A stretch of DNA of 64,000 nt from Muribaculum sp. (GTDB lineage: Bacteria > Bacteroidota > Bacteroidia > Bacteroidales > Muribaculaceae), in NCBI GenBank assembly GCA_009775095.1, contig VSOZ01000008.1, forward strand, positions 62,001-126,000. The letters run 5' to 3'. A program made the position numbers and the translations under genes. A model generated the notes under the pieces. That model saw only the letters and a list, made by a program, of their open reading frames with translations. It made no database searches and was not told the DNA's origin. How positions within the stretch are numbered: position 1 is the stretch's first letter; each line of letters begins with the position of its first letter. Of the stretch, positions 33,811 to 42,034 are shown in pieces.

Positions 33811-35911
33811 CCTGCCCTATTTTAATATTCTGACAGTCCTTATAACGATCTTGATGTCAGCAGCCGAACTATGTGCGCAAGATAGTCTTCATCATGAGCT
33901 TGGTGAAGTGGTGGTAAGTGCGGCTACAGTAAGCACCAAAGGCAATAAAACCACCTATCGTATAACACAGCAAATGCGTAAGGGCACCATAAGCACCGCC
34001 GAAATGATAGGACGGCTTCCAAATTTCAACTTCAATCCCGCTACAAAAGAGGTACGTTACAATAACTCCACAAGTATCGTGGTTCTTGTTGACGGTATCG
34101 AAAAGCCTATAACCAATGTGTTTGACTTGGAGCATATTCGTTTTGCCCGAATGGTAGTGACCGATCGTCCGCAAGGTAAATATCAAGGTACTGAAGTTTT
34201 GATAGAGTTTTTTACTAAAGAAGACTACGAAGGCTACGAAGGACAGATAGGTTCGCTTGCCATGTGTACATTCAACGAAAACGAAGACCAACGTATAAAC
34301 AACGAAAACAGTTGGGTTTATGGCACTTTCACAAAAAATCGCTGGACAATCTTTGCACGTGCCGTACATAACTGGGGCGCGACCAAGACCGACCGATGGG
34401 CCTCCACGCAATATCTTATATACGGAATAACGGAAGATATGTCACCTGTAAAGGGCGTCCCGCGCAATTGGATCGGTTATGACGGAAATCTATCAGCCTA
34501 CGCAAGCGCCGACTATATGATTGATAACAAAAGCTCTTTTTCAATTGTATACACATATGGCAACTCCAATTCAAGAAACTACTTTAATCAGCATATAAAC
34601 CAGACATTTGATAACTCATCCGCAACCAAAGAGTTTATGAGAGACAATCGTACCCGTGCTACAGGCAACAGTCACGCTGCGGCCGTATTTTATCGTAACA
34701 GCCGCCACCGCGTAAACTTTGACGTGGACTTCAACTACCGCTTCATGCCATCCACAAGTCTCAACACGGTTACAGAACCTGATATCAATATAAAAAATGA
34801 CTTCCGCGACCGCATGAATTTCACCCGGTTCAGAGCATCGGGAAACACAAGTTGGAAAGATGGCCGGGTAACTCTGACATTCGGCTATGAAAACACGTGG
34901 AAAGATTACCGGCGGCGCCGCGACGAAAATAACGAGATTCTGAGCGCCAACAGTTTTATGCGCAACAAACTTTATGCCGGAATCGGCATGTATATGGACA
35001 AGTTCAGTTTCAATATTACCCCATGGATTGAACAGGTCCATGCCAAAACCGACGGTAAATCACAGACCACCTACCCGATAGGAGGCAGTGCAATGGCTTA
35101 TTATCAGCTTACCCCGGCTAATTGGATACGCTTTAACTACGGTTGCAGCACAAGCTACCCCGATCAAGCCCAATCAAGTGAATGGGGCTACTTCACATCG
35201 CCACTCATATGGGAAGAAGGCAACCCGTTTCTTAAAACCAATGTCACCCACTCGTTGAATCTATGGCTTGACATGTGGCGATGCTTCAACATACAGTGCG
35301 GCATGTATTACAGCCCCGACGATTATGCACTGATTTACGGTACAAGAACCGGCATGACTCCTGCGGGAGTTACCGGTCCCTACATTACCGCTATATACGA
35401 GAATTACAAGCATAAAACGTACTGGGCATCCGCCTCAGTCACAAAACGATTATGGAAAGACTTTGTGTATAAAGCCGATATCCGCTATAATTATATGCAA
35501 GCCTACACTTCGCTATATCACAACCACGCCCATTCAATCGACTTTAGTACATCGCTTACATACTACAATACACGCCACAACTTAACTGCGCAGGTAGCAT
35601 ACGCCTATATACGCGCCAACAGCATAACTCCACAGTCAACAGCAAAAAACAGTTTTGAGAATCCTCAAATATCAATTACAAAAAGTTTTCTTAAAAGACG
35701 ATTGTCTATCGGACTTACCTATGCATGCTTCTTTCAATTTGCCGGAGGAAATAACACTGAAAGCATTCTGGACACTCCCGGTATGAAAACCATATCGCTC
35801 GAAAAAAGCTTCAACCGCAGCAAAAACAGAGCATGGATTACCCTGTCTTACCGCTTCAGCGGAGGAAAGTCGGTAAGACAATACAACCGCGACATTTCCA
35901 ACGAGAGATAA
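33797..35911 (+). CDS. TonB-receptor-like outer-membrane beta-barrel protein
   Basis: 704 residues with signal peptide (cut near ELCAQD). The N-terminal LGEVVVSAATVSTKGNKTTYRI and VLVDGIEKPITNVFDLEHIRFARMVVTDRPQGKYQG look like a plug domain; residues ~140-704 form a large beta-barrel with many aromatic-girdled strands, ending in ITLSYRFSGG. No carboxypeptidase-like N-terminal domain. It overlaps the radical SAM gene, so it is part of the RiPP operon and could be the outer-membrane exit gate, immunity protein or receptor for the mature peptide. Which of these cannot be told from sequence. Confidence 0.85.
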   Translation: MKTFSLPYFNILTVLITILMSAAELCAQDSLHHELGEVVVSAATVSTKGNKTTYRITQQMRKGTISTAEMIGRLPNFNFNPATKEVRYNNSTSIVVLVDGIEKPITNVFDLEHIRFARMVVTDRPQGKYQGTEVLIEFFTKEDYEGYEGQIGSLAMCTFNENEDQRINNENSWVYGTFTKNRWTIFARAVHNWGATKTDRWASTQYLIYGITEDMSPVKGVPRNWIGYDGNLSAYASADYMIDNKSSFSIVYTYGNSNSRNYFNQHINQTFDNSSATKEFMRDNRTRATGNSHAAAVFYRNSRHRVNFDVDFNYRFMPSTSLNTVTEPDINIKNDFRDRMNFTRFRASGNTSWKDGRVTLTFGYENTWKDYRRRRDENNEILSANSFMRNKLYAGIGMYMDKFSFNITPWIEQVHAKTDGKSQTTYPIGGSAMAYYQLTPANWIRFNYGCSTSYPDQAQSSEWGYFTSPLIWEEGNPFLKTNVTHSLNLWLDMWRCFNIQCGMYYSPDDYALIYGTRTGMTPAGVTGPYITAIYENYKHKTYWASASVTKRLWKDFVYKADIRYNYMQAYTSLYHNHAHSIDFSTSLTYYNTRHNLTAQVAYAYIRANSITPQSTAKNSFENPQISITKSFLKRRLSIGLTYACFFQFAGGNNTESILDTPGMKTISLEKSFNRSKNRAWITLSYRFSGGKSVRQYNRDISNER

Positions 35912-35945
35912 ATATTCCTTTTTGTTTAATTAAATTAATTTAAGT

Positions 35946-36203
35946 ATGTCTATTTTAAAACGTATCAAAACAGATCAAAGAATGGATTTACTGACCGAAC
36001 TTGAATCCATTCAAGTAAGAGGTGGCAATTACACAAATTCAAGACAAAGCGATGGAAAGTGTAAGTATACAGTATGCCCGGATGGATATTGCCCCAACGA
36101 TTATTGTCCAAAAGGCTATTGTCCGGTTTACAACGATCCCAGCTCAAGTGCTTGTGGTTCACCATCCGGAGGTGGTACCCATAGCTTGAGCGGAAACATC
36201 TAA
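35946..36203 (+). CDS. RiPP precursor with CPxxY pentad repeats
   Basis: 85 residues. Leader residues 1-27: basic N-terminus, amphipathic LLTELESIQVRGG with Gly26-Gly27, the double-glycine site cut by C39 peptidases. Core residues 28-85: Cys at 39, 44, 49, 54 and 59 (exact five-residue period: CKYTV, CPDGY, CPNDY, CPKGY, CPVYN), a sixth Cys at 70, four Tyr in register, and a Ser/Gly/Thr-rich tail (SPSGGGTHSLSGNI) with two Ser-Gly pairs. No Cys in the leader. Placed between the barrel and glycosyltransferase genes. Cys-Tyr or Cys-Calpha crosslinks by the radical SAM enzyme and tail glycosylation are inferences. The period of five differs from the CXXX (period-four) repeat peptides I know of. 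Confidence 0.9.
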   Translation: MSILKRIKTDQRMDLLTELESIQVRGGNYTNSRQSDGKCKYTVCPDGYCPNDYCPKGYCPVYNDPSSSACGSPSGGGTHSLSGNI

Positions 36204-36217
36204 TTCTTATCATTTTA

Positions 36218-36246
36218 ACAGTCATGCTCATATAGGGCATGACTGT
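36218..36246 (+). other. Intercistronic hairpin after the precursor gene
   Basis: ACAGTCATGC pairs perfectly with GCATGACTGT (10 bp, 9-nt loop), 15 bp after the precursor stop and 13 bp before the glycosyltransferase ATG. No T run follows on either strand, so it is more likely a processing or stabilising element, or partial attenuator, than a full terminator. Confidence 0.7.
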
Positions 36247-36258
36247 CATATCACAACC

Positions 36259-37719
36259 ATGAAACAGATAATATTATTGCTCCTCCATAAAAATTATCTT
36301 CAAGCTGAAAGGCTTATCCGTTATTTTGACGGTCAATGTCCAATATATATTCATGTTGATAAAAAATCGCATTTAACTGTTGACCTGAAGAAACTTTCAT
36401 CGCTACCGGGAGTAAAAGGAGTATATTCCCGATATAAAGTACATTGGGCGGGATACAGTATACTTAAAGCCGAAATATTTTTGATGAAAATCGCCCTTAC
36501 TGAAAATAATATCGGTTTCTTTCATCTGCTTAGCGGACAAGACTATCCCCTGAAGCCGTTAAATAGTTTTTTAGCATTTTTCAACAGCTGCAACCAAGTA
36601 GGTTTTATACAATGCGCCCATACACCTAATCCTGCTACTGATGACAATACTTTTATGAGGCTTCAACATTATATATTATCTGATTACATTGACACCAAAA
36701 GTGATGCAGGAAAAACAAAAGTATGGAATCTCGTAAACTGGCAAAAACGTCATGGCATAAAAAGACGCATTCCGGACCAACTTGAACATTTATACAACGG
36801 CTCGGCATGGTTTTCATTACGACATGACGTAATCAATATGATTTTAGAATACACAAATAAACATCCTTCATTTTATCGCAGGTTGCGATTCACCTATGTT
36901 CCGGAAGAAACATATATAGCAAGCGTCGTTCTTAATTCTTCATTCCGAAACAGTATTTCGCATCAAAATGATTGTCGTGCCATAATATGGAATAAACCGG
37001 GCATTGATTGTTCCCCTGTTAATATTACAACTAAAAATTTCAAACAACTATTCAATAATCCGATTGACTTCTTTGCTCGAAAATTTGATTATCCCGACAG
37101 CCTTGAAGTAATGGACATTATAGACCGCTACATGCTCTATCCCAAGCAATATGATAAGACACAGACTGCTAACCTTAACGATTTTAACTATGATTCGGGA
37201 TTATGTGACGCGATAAGGCGCCTATGCAACAGCCTAAGGTTAACATCGGTATGCGACTTCGGATGCGGTCCGGGATGGTATGTGGCTTGTCTGCGCGACA
37301 AGGGCGTGTCGGCTATCGGTTACGACATCAACCCGCACACTTCCGAGCTGTCGGTACTCATGTGCGGAGGTCGCGACGAGAACTGCTGCGCCACAGCCGA
37401 CCTGTCGGAGAGCGTCGATGCCGGATGCCGGTTTGACCTTGTCATGGCTCTGTCGGTGGGTGAATTTATACAGCCCGAGCGTGAGGCTGTGTTTATCGAC
37501 AATCTTCGTCGCCACACCGCAAAATACCTCATAGTAAGTTGGAACGACAGGGCCGATGACCCGTCGGTGGTAAATCCGCAACCGCAGAGCCGTATTATAG
37601 AACGTATATGCGGACCCGACCGCGAGTTCTGCTACAACGAAGTGGCTACCTCAATGCTGCGCGAAGCCTCATCATTAAAAATCCACAAGAAGTACCTTAT
37701 GGTCTTTCAACGCATATGA
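36259..37719 (+). CDS. GT14-type glycosyltransferase fused to class I methyltransferase
   Basis: 486 residues. N-terminal ~285: GT14 (core-2/I-branching and peptide O-xylosyltransferase family) with VHWAGYSILKAEIF, FFHLLSGQDYPLKP, YNGSAWFSLRHDV and FTYVPEETYIASVVLNSS. C-terminal ~170: SAM methyltransferase with motif I VCDFGCGPGWYV and FDLVMALSVGEFIQ. GT14 donors are UDP-GlcNAc or UDP-xylose; with UXS upstream, xylosylation of the precursor is the favoured idea. Base composition changes sharply near 37200 (AT-rich before, GC-rich after), precisely at the domain boundary, suggesting a recent gene fusion. Ends overlapping the UGM gene. Confidence 0.85.
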   Translation: MKQIILLLLHKNYLQAERLIRYFDGQCPIYIHVDKKSHLTVDLKKLSSLPGVKGVYSRYKVHWAGYSILKAEIFLMKIALTENNIGFFHLLSGQDYPLKPLNSFLAFFNSCNQVGFIQCAHTPNPATDDNTFMRLQHYILSDYIDTKSDAGKTKVWNLVNWQKRHGIKRRIPDQLEHLYNGSAWFSLRHDVINMILEYTNKHPSFYRRLRFTYVPEETYIASVVLNSSFRNSISHQNDCRAIIWNKPGIDCSPVNITTKNFKQLFNNPIDFFARKFDYPDSLEVMDIIDRYMLYPKQYDKTQTANLNDFNYDSGLCDAIRRLCNSLRLTSVCDFGCGPGWYVACLRDKGVSAIGYDINPHTSELSVLMCGGRDENCCATADLSESVDAGCRFDLVMALSVGEFIQPEREAVFIDNLRRHTAKYLIVSWNDRADDPSVVNPQPQSRIIERICGPDREFCYNEVATSMLREASSLKIHKKYLMVFQRI

Positions 37720-38834
37720 ACACAGCGCGCGAATATGACCTTATCGTGGTGGGAGCCGGCTTGACCGGATGCACCATAGCCCGGCTTGCCGCCGACAGCG
37801 GGCTGCGATGCCTCATGCTCGAACGCCGCCGGTCGATTGGGGGCAATTGTCGCGACGAAGTAAGAGAGGGCATAAACGTGCACCTGTACGGGCCCCACAT
37901 ATTCCACACTTCAAGCGAAGATGTATGGCGCTTTGTCAATCGCTTCGCTTCATTCAATGATTTTGTATATCACCCCCTGGCCCGCTATGAAGGACGGCTT
38001 TATACATTGCCGTTCAACCTTACTACATTCTCCCAGATTTACGGACATCGGTCACGACAGGAGACCGAGGAGTTTCTTGCACGACTGCCGCACTCACCCG
38101 CAGGGTGCTCACTCGAACAAAAAGCCATTTCAATGGTAGGATCCGAGATGTATAAAATCCTGATAAAAGGTTACACCGAAAAGCAGTGGGGACGCCCTTG
38201 CCGGCTCTTGCCGGCCTTCATCATAGAGCGCATGACACTCCGCCTCGACCATGACGACAATTACTTCACCGACAGTTATCAGGGCATACCCGTCGAAGGC
38301 TACACAGCCATGATGATGCGGATGACAGAAGGCATTGAAGTCAGGACATCGGTTGAATTCCTTGACAATCCCGGCTACTGGGCAAAGCGCGCCCGAAGCG
38401 TTGTTTACACCGGGCCTGCCGATGAATTGTGCGGCTACATATTGGGATATCTTGAATATAGAAGTCTTTATTGGCGTCACTATTTACACGAAGTGCCGGT
38501 ATATCAGAGTACTGCGGTAGTCAACGAAACGTCGGCAACCGTGCCTTACACCCGTAGCATAGAGCACAAACACTTCTCCACGTATGACCTGCCTCTTACA
38601 ATCGTGTCGCACGAATATCCGCAAAGATGGCAGCGGGGAGAAGATGCTTATTATCCTATTGCCGATAAGCGCAATATCTCTCTATATGAAAAATATGTCG
38701 ATTTGTGCCGAAACCGGTATCCTGACATTATTCTTGCGGGCCGGTTGGGATGTTATCGCTATCTCGACATGGACAAGGCCATATCCGAGGCCATGAAGCT
38801 TTTCAACCTAATCCTTAAAAAAATACGGTCATGA
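37716..38834 (+). CDS. glf: UDP-galactopyranose mutase
   Basis: 372 residues from ATG 37716 (MNTAREYDLIVVGAGLTG), overlapping the previous stop by 4 bp; an earlier in-frame start is inside the fusion gene and rejected. FAD motif GAGLTGCTIARLA, IGGNCRDE, YGPHIFHTSSEDVW, YTLPFNLTTFSQIYG, KGYTEKQWG and GRLGCYRYLDMD. It converts UDP-Galp to UDP-Galf. Two nucleotide-sugar enzymes beside one glycosyltransferase suggest either a mixed sugar decoration or a second transferase elsewhere. Confidence 0.93.
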   Translation: MNTAREYDLIVVGAGLTGCTIARLAADSGLRCLMLERRRSIGGNCRDEVREGINVHLYGPHIFHTSSEDVWRFVNRFASFNDFVYHPLARYEGRLYTLPFNLTTFSQIYGHRSRQETEEFLARLPHSPAGCSLEQKAISMVGSEMYKILIKGYTEKQWGRPCRLLPAFIIERMTLRLDHDDNYFTDSYQGIPVEGYTAMMMRMTEGIEVRTSVEFLDNPGYWAKRARSVVYTGPADELCGYILGYLEYRSLYWRHYLHEVPVYQSTAVVNETSATVPYTRSIEHKHFSTYDLPLTIVSHEYPQRWQRGEDAYYPIADKRNISLYEKYVDLCRNRYPDIILAGRLGCYRYLDMDKAISEAMKLFNLILKKIRS

Positions 38835-41035
38835 GCATATTTCGCAACAGGCATTTCCGGCTTATCCGGCAGCGCGACTCGATGCAGTGCGGCGTGGCCT
38901 GTCTCGCTATGGTGTGCCGACACTTCGGGGCCGGCTATACGGTCGATGAACTTGAGCGATACTGTACACCGACAGCCGAAGGGGTGTCGCTTAAAGGCAT
39001 CGCTGACGGAGCCGCGGCTGTCGGCCTCGACACCTGCGCGGCGCGGGTGAGTCTCGACGACCTTACCGATGACCGTATGCCGGCCATACTGCATTGGTGT
39101 CAGAACCATTTCGTGGTGCTCTACCGTGTGCACCGTGGTCGTTATTATGTGGCTGACCCCGGAAAAGGACTTGTCGACTACTCCCGTCGGGAGTTTGTTG
39201 GCCATTGGGGCGCCGCAGAGGATGATGACAATCCTGTAGGCATAGCCCTGTTTCTCGAACCGCAGTCCGGTTTTCCGCTCGTGAAGCCGGCGCCACGGTC
39301 CTCGCCACGGTCATTCCGCTTTCTCGCCGGCTACATAAAGCGCCATCGCAAGAGCTTTGCAGTCATAGCCGCCACACTCGCCATAGCCTGTGCACTACAG
39401 CTCATCATGCCGTTTCTGACGCAGTCAATAGTCGACTGGGGCATCCGCGACAAAGACATCGGCTTCATATGGCTCATCCTTGCCGGTGAGCTTATGATAG
39501 TGACCGGGCGCACCGTGACCGACTTCATACGCAGCCGTCTGCTGCTCCACATATCGATGAAGATCAACATATCGCTCGTGAGCGACTTCTTCATAAAACT
39601 GCTCCGGCTGCCTATGGCGTTTTTTGACACAAAACTCATGGGCGACCTGCTGCAGCGCATAGGCGACCATGATCGGGTACAATCGTTTCTTACAGGGCAG
39701 GTGCTCAACATAGCTTTCACACTGCTGAGCTTCATCATATTCGGCACAGTGCTTTTTATATATGACAAACCGATATTTACCGTATTTCTTGCCGGCAGCC
39801 TCCTCTACGGTCTATGGATAACCCGTTTCCTGAGCCGGAGAAAGGCACTCGACTACGAACTCTTTGAAAGTCAGGCCATAAACCGCAACCGCACCTACCG
39901 CTTCATTACCGCCATGCAGGAGATAAAACTACAGAACTGCGAAACCCGACGTCGCAAGGAGTGGGAAGACGCACAATTGCGCCTCTTTGACGTACAATTG
40001 AAAGGCCTGAAGCTGCGCCAGACTCAGGAAGCGGGCAGCATTTTCATCAACGAAGTCAAAAACATAGTTATAACCGTACTCGCGGCATCGGCTGTAATAG
40101 ACGGACGGATGACTTTCGGAGCCATGCTCGCCGTGCAGTACATAATAGGCCAGCTCAACAGCCCCGTAGAGCAACTTATGGGCTTCATATATTCGCTTCA
40201 GGATGTGAAAATATCACTTGAACGCATCAACGAAGTGCACACCTCACGCGAAGAGGAGTGCCGCCCCGGACTTGCCCGACACTTCACTGGCGATGACCGC
40301 TCGATACAATTTCATGACGTTGACTTCAAGTACGACCGCCACGCCCCTGAAAACACCCTCGACAACATAACGCTCCACATACCTGCCGGCAAAGTCACCG
40401 CCATAGTGGGCGCGTCGGGCAGCGGCAAGACAACACTCATAAAACTGATGCTTGGCTACTATCCCGCGGCCAAAGGCGAAATATCCATAGCCCGGCAACC
40501 CATAACCGACTATAATCTGCAATGGTGGCGCAGTCAATGCGGAGTTGTCATGCAGGACGGCGTCATATTTTCGGAGTCGATAGCCCGTAACATAGCCGTA
40601 AGCGACGGCGACATTGACCGCGAACGACTGATACACGCCGCTCGCATAGCGTGTATACACGACACTGTCGAGGCCATGCCCCTGCGCTACGACACCCTCA
40701 TCGGACCCGACGGCGTAGGTCTCAGTCAAGGTCAGAAACAACGCATACTCATAGCACGCGCCGTATACCGCAATCCCGACTTCATATTCCTTGACGAAGC
40801 CACAAACTCCCTTGACGCCCGCAACGAACGCGACATAGTCGAGAACCTCGCCGGCTTCTACCGAGGGCGCACCGTGGTTGTCGTAGCCCATCGTCTCAGC
40901 ACTGTAAAAGACGCCGACCACATAATTGTACTCGACCGCGGACGCATAGTCGAGACAGGAACCCACGCCTCGCTCACCGCACACAAAGGCCCGTATTACA
41001 ATCTCGTCAAAAATCAGCTCGAACTCGGCTCCTGA
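38831..41035 (+). CDS. C39 peptidase-ABC transporter (PCAT) exporting the RiPP
   Basis: 734 residues. N-terminal C39 protease (1-~140) with catalytic Cys20 (DSMQCGVACLAMV), His93 (NHFVVLY) and Asp109 (VADPGKG). Middle ~160-460: six-helix ABC transmembrane domain. C-terminal ~490-734: ATPase with GASGSGKTT (Walker A), GLSQGQKQR (signature), FIFLDEATN (Walker B) and VVAHRLST (H-loop). All active residues are intact. PCATs cut Gly-Gly leaders and export the core, matching the Gly26-Gly27 precursor. Overlaps the UGM gene by 4 bp; last gene of the tight cluster. GC-rich relative to the precursor and maturase genes. Confidence 0.95.
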   Translation: MSIFRNRHFRLIRQRDSMQCGVACLAMVCRHFGAGYTVDELERYCTPTAEGVSLKGIADGAAAVGLDTCAARVSLDDLTDDRMPAILHWCQNHFVVLYRVHRGRYYVADPGKGLVDYSRREFVGHWGAAEDDDNPVGIALFLEPQSGFPLVKPAPRSSPRSFRFLAGYIKRHRKSFAVIAATLAIACALQLIMPFLTQSIVDWGIRDKDIGFIWLILAGELMIVTGRTVTDFIRSRLLLHISMKINISLVSDFFIKLLRLPMAFFDTKLMGDLLQRIGDHDRVQSFLTGQVLNIAFTLLSFIIFGTVLFIYDKPIFTVFLAGSLLYGLWITRFLSRRKALDYELFESQAINRNRTYRFITAMQEIKLQNCETRRRKEWEDAQLRLFDVQLKGLKLRQTQEAGSIFINEVKNIVITVLAASAVIDGRMTFGAMLAVQYIIGQLNSPVEQLMGFIYSLQDVKISLERINEVHTSREEECRPGLARHFTGDDRSIQFHDVDFKYDRHAPENTLDNITLHIPAGKVTAIVGASGSGKTTLIKLMLGYYPAAKGEISIARQPITDYNLQWWRSQCGVVMQDGVIFSESIARNIAVSDGDIDRERLIHAARIACIHDTVEAMPLRYDTLIGPDGVGLSQGQKQRILIARAVYRNPDFIFLDEATNSLDARNERDIVENLAGFYRGRTVVVVAHRLSTVKDADHIIVLDRGRIVETGTHASLTAHKGPYYNLVKNQLELGS

Positions 41036-41078
41036 ACCCGTTTTTTCCGTAACTTACGAAAATTAAACGATATACCCG

Positions 41079-41606
41079 ATGAAGATAAACCACAATATAG
41101 CTCATGGACTCAACTATGTAGGTAAAGTCGACAATGTCACCCATATGGACGGCATGCTTGCTATAGCGGGAATAACCGGCCTAACCGGAGAAGCATTCAC
41201 TATCGGCCACCTGTCGTTCGGGCCTAACAACTATACAGCCGACTGGAGAGACCACCTGTTTGTTCACGAATACGGACACTACATGCAAAGCTGGGTTATG
41301 GGTCCTTCTTACGTAAACATCGTAGGCATACCAAGCCTGTTAAGCGCAGCCGGCATAAGCTCCATTCCTCACGATTTCCGTTGGTTTGAAACCAGTGCCA
41401 GCCGTTTAGGAACCAAATACATGGATAAAAAATACGGTTCCGGCAAAAGCGATTGGAAGCTTGGAAGTGAAAATCATTTTGACATTAATATTTTCAATTC
41501 AGGTGGCGAATCAAAATATATTAATCCACGTACAAGAGGAAAATCGCAAATATCATATCCGATATCCGGAGCCAAAACCTCTTTCTGGGATTTTGTAATA
41601 CTTTAA
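41079..41606 (+). CDS. HEYGH-motif putative metallopeptidase domain (orphan toxin-like)
   Basis: 175 residues, no signal peptide. LFVHEYGHYMQSW gives an HExxH zinc motif, followed by SYVNIVGIPSLLSAAG and a RWFETSASRLGTKY helix; the C-terminus has YINPRTRGK and SGAKTSFWD. From memory, similar HEYGHYxQS modules sit at the C-terminus of Bacteroidota RHS/polymorphic toxins, so this may be an orphan toxin C-terminal module; this was not checked. Alternatively it is a peptidase that acts on the RiPP after export. Base composition falls from GC-rich to AT-rich through the gene, towards the AT-rich lipoprotein genes. Confidence 0.65.
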   Translation: MKINHNIAHGLNYVGKVDNVTHMDGMLAIAGITGLTGEAFTIGHLSFGPNNYTADWRDHLFVHEYGHYMQSWVMGPSYVNIVGIPSLLSAAGISSIPHDFRWFETSASRLGTKYMDKKYGSGKSDWKLGSENHFDINIFNSGGESKYINPRTRGKSQISYPISGAKTSFWDFVIL

Positions 41607-41633
41607 TAACGTAATTTAAAATCAATTAGTAAA

Positions 41634-42023
41634 ATGAAAAAATTAAATAGTCTATCAATATTACTATTTATATTGCTACTTTGCACTGCTACCCAATGCG
41701 AAAAAGAAGAATTCATTCCGGTTACGTTTGAAAATCAGACATCGGAAACACTATATTTCGTAAACAACAATGGACGAGAAAATTTCGAAGACCTACTAAA
41801 AGGCGGTTTTAGCAAGCTGATTCTGCCAAATGAAACGACAGAAGTAGCTCATATACCTGACCCATATGAAGGTGCAATAATTTATTACATCTTTAAAGAG
41901 AGCACTTTGAAAAGATATACTAAGGAAGAGATTGTTGAGCAGAATATATACGACAAAAAATACGAATTTACCATTCAACAACTTAAAGCGATAGATTTCA
42001 AAATAATTTATACCGGTAATTAA
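41634..42023 (+). CDS. Small lipoprotein, paralogue of the next (broken) gene
   Basis: 129 residues; lipoprotein signal with TATQC near residue 22. The body is ITYFxNQTSE-like: VTFENQTSETLYFVNNNG, then IIYYIFKESTLKRYTKEEIVEQNIYDKKYEFTIQQL. The end closely matches the pseudogene downstream (LKKYTREELIENDIADYRYTFTYDEL). Paralogous lipoproteins following an HExxH module could be immunity proteins, but that is inference. Family not recognised. Confidence 0.75.
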   Translation: MKKLNSLSILLFILLLCTATQCEKEEFIPVTFENQTSETLYFVNNNGRENFEDLLKGGFSKLILPNETTEVAHIPDPYEGAIIYYIFKESTLKRYTKEEIVEQNIYDKKYEFTIQQLKAIDFKIIYTGN

Positions 42024-42034
42024 ACTTTTAAGTC

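Noticed and set aside
36064..36150. CRISPR-like short repeat in the precursor gene
   Set aside because: The periodicity is 15 bp and codon-based (CPxxY); it has no spacers and lies in a coding frame.
36218..36246. Intrinsic terminator after the precursor gene
   Set aside because: Stem is good but no T run follows on either strand; described as an intercistronic hairpin instead.
31549..38834. Capsule or O-antigen locus (from UXS, GT14, UGM)
   Set aside because: No flippase, polymerase, initiating transferase or other glycosyltransferases; the RiPP precursor, SPASM maturase and PCAT explain the layout better.
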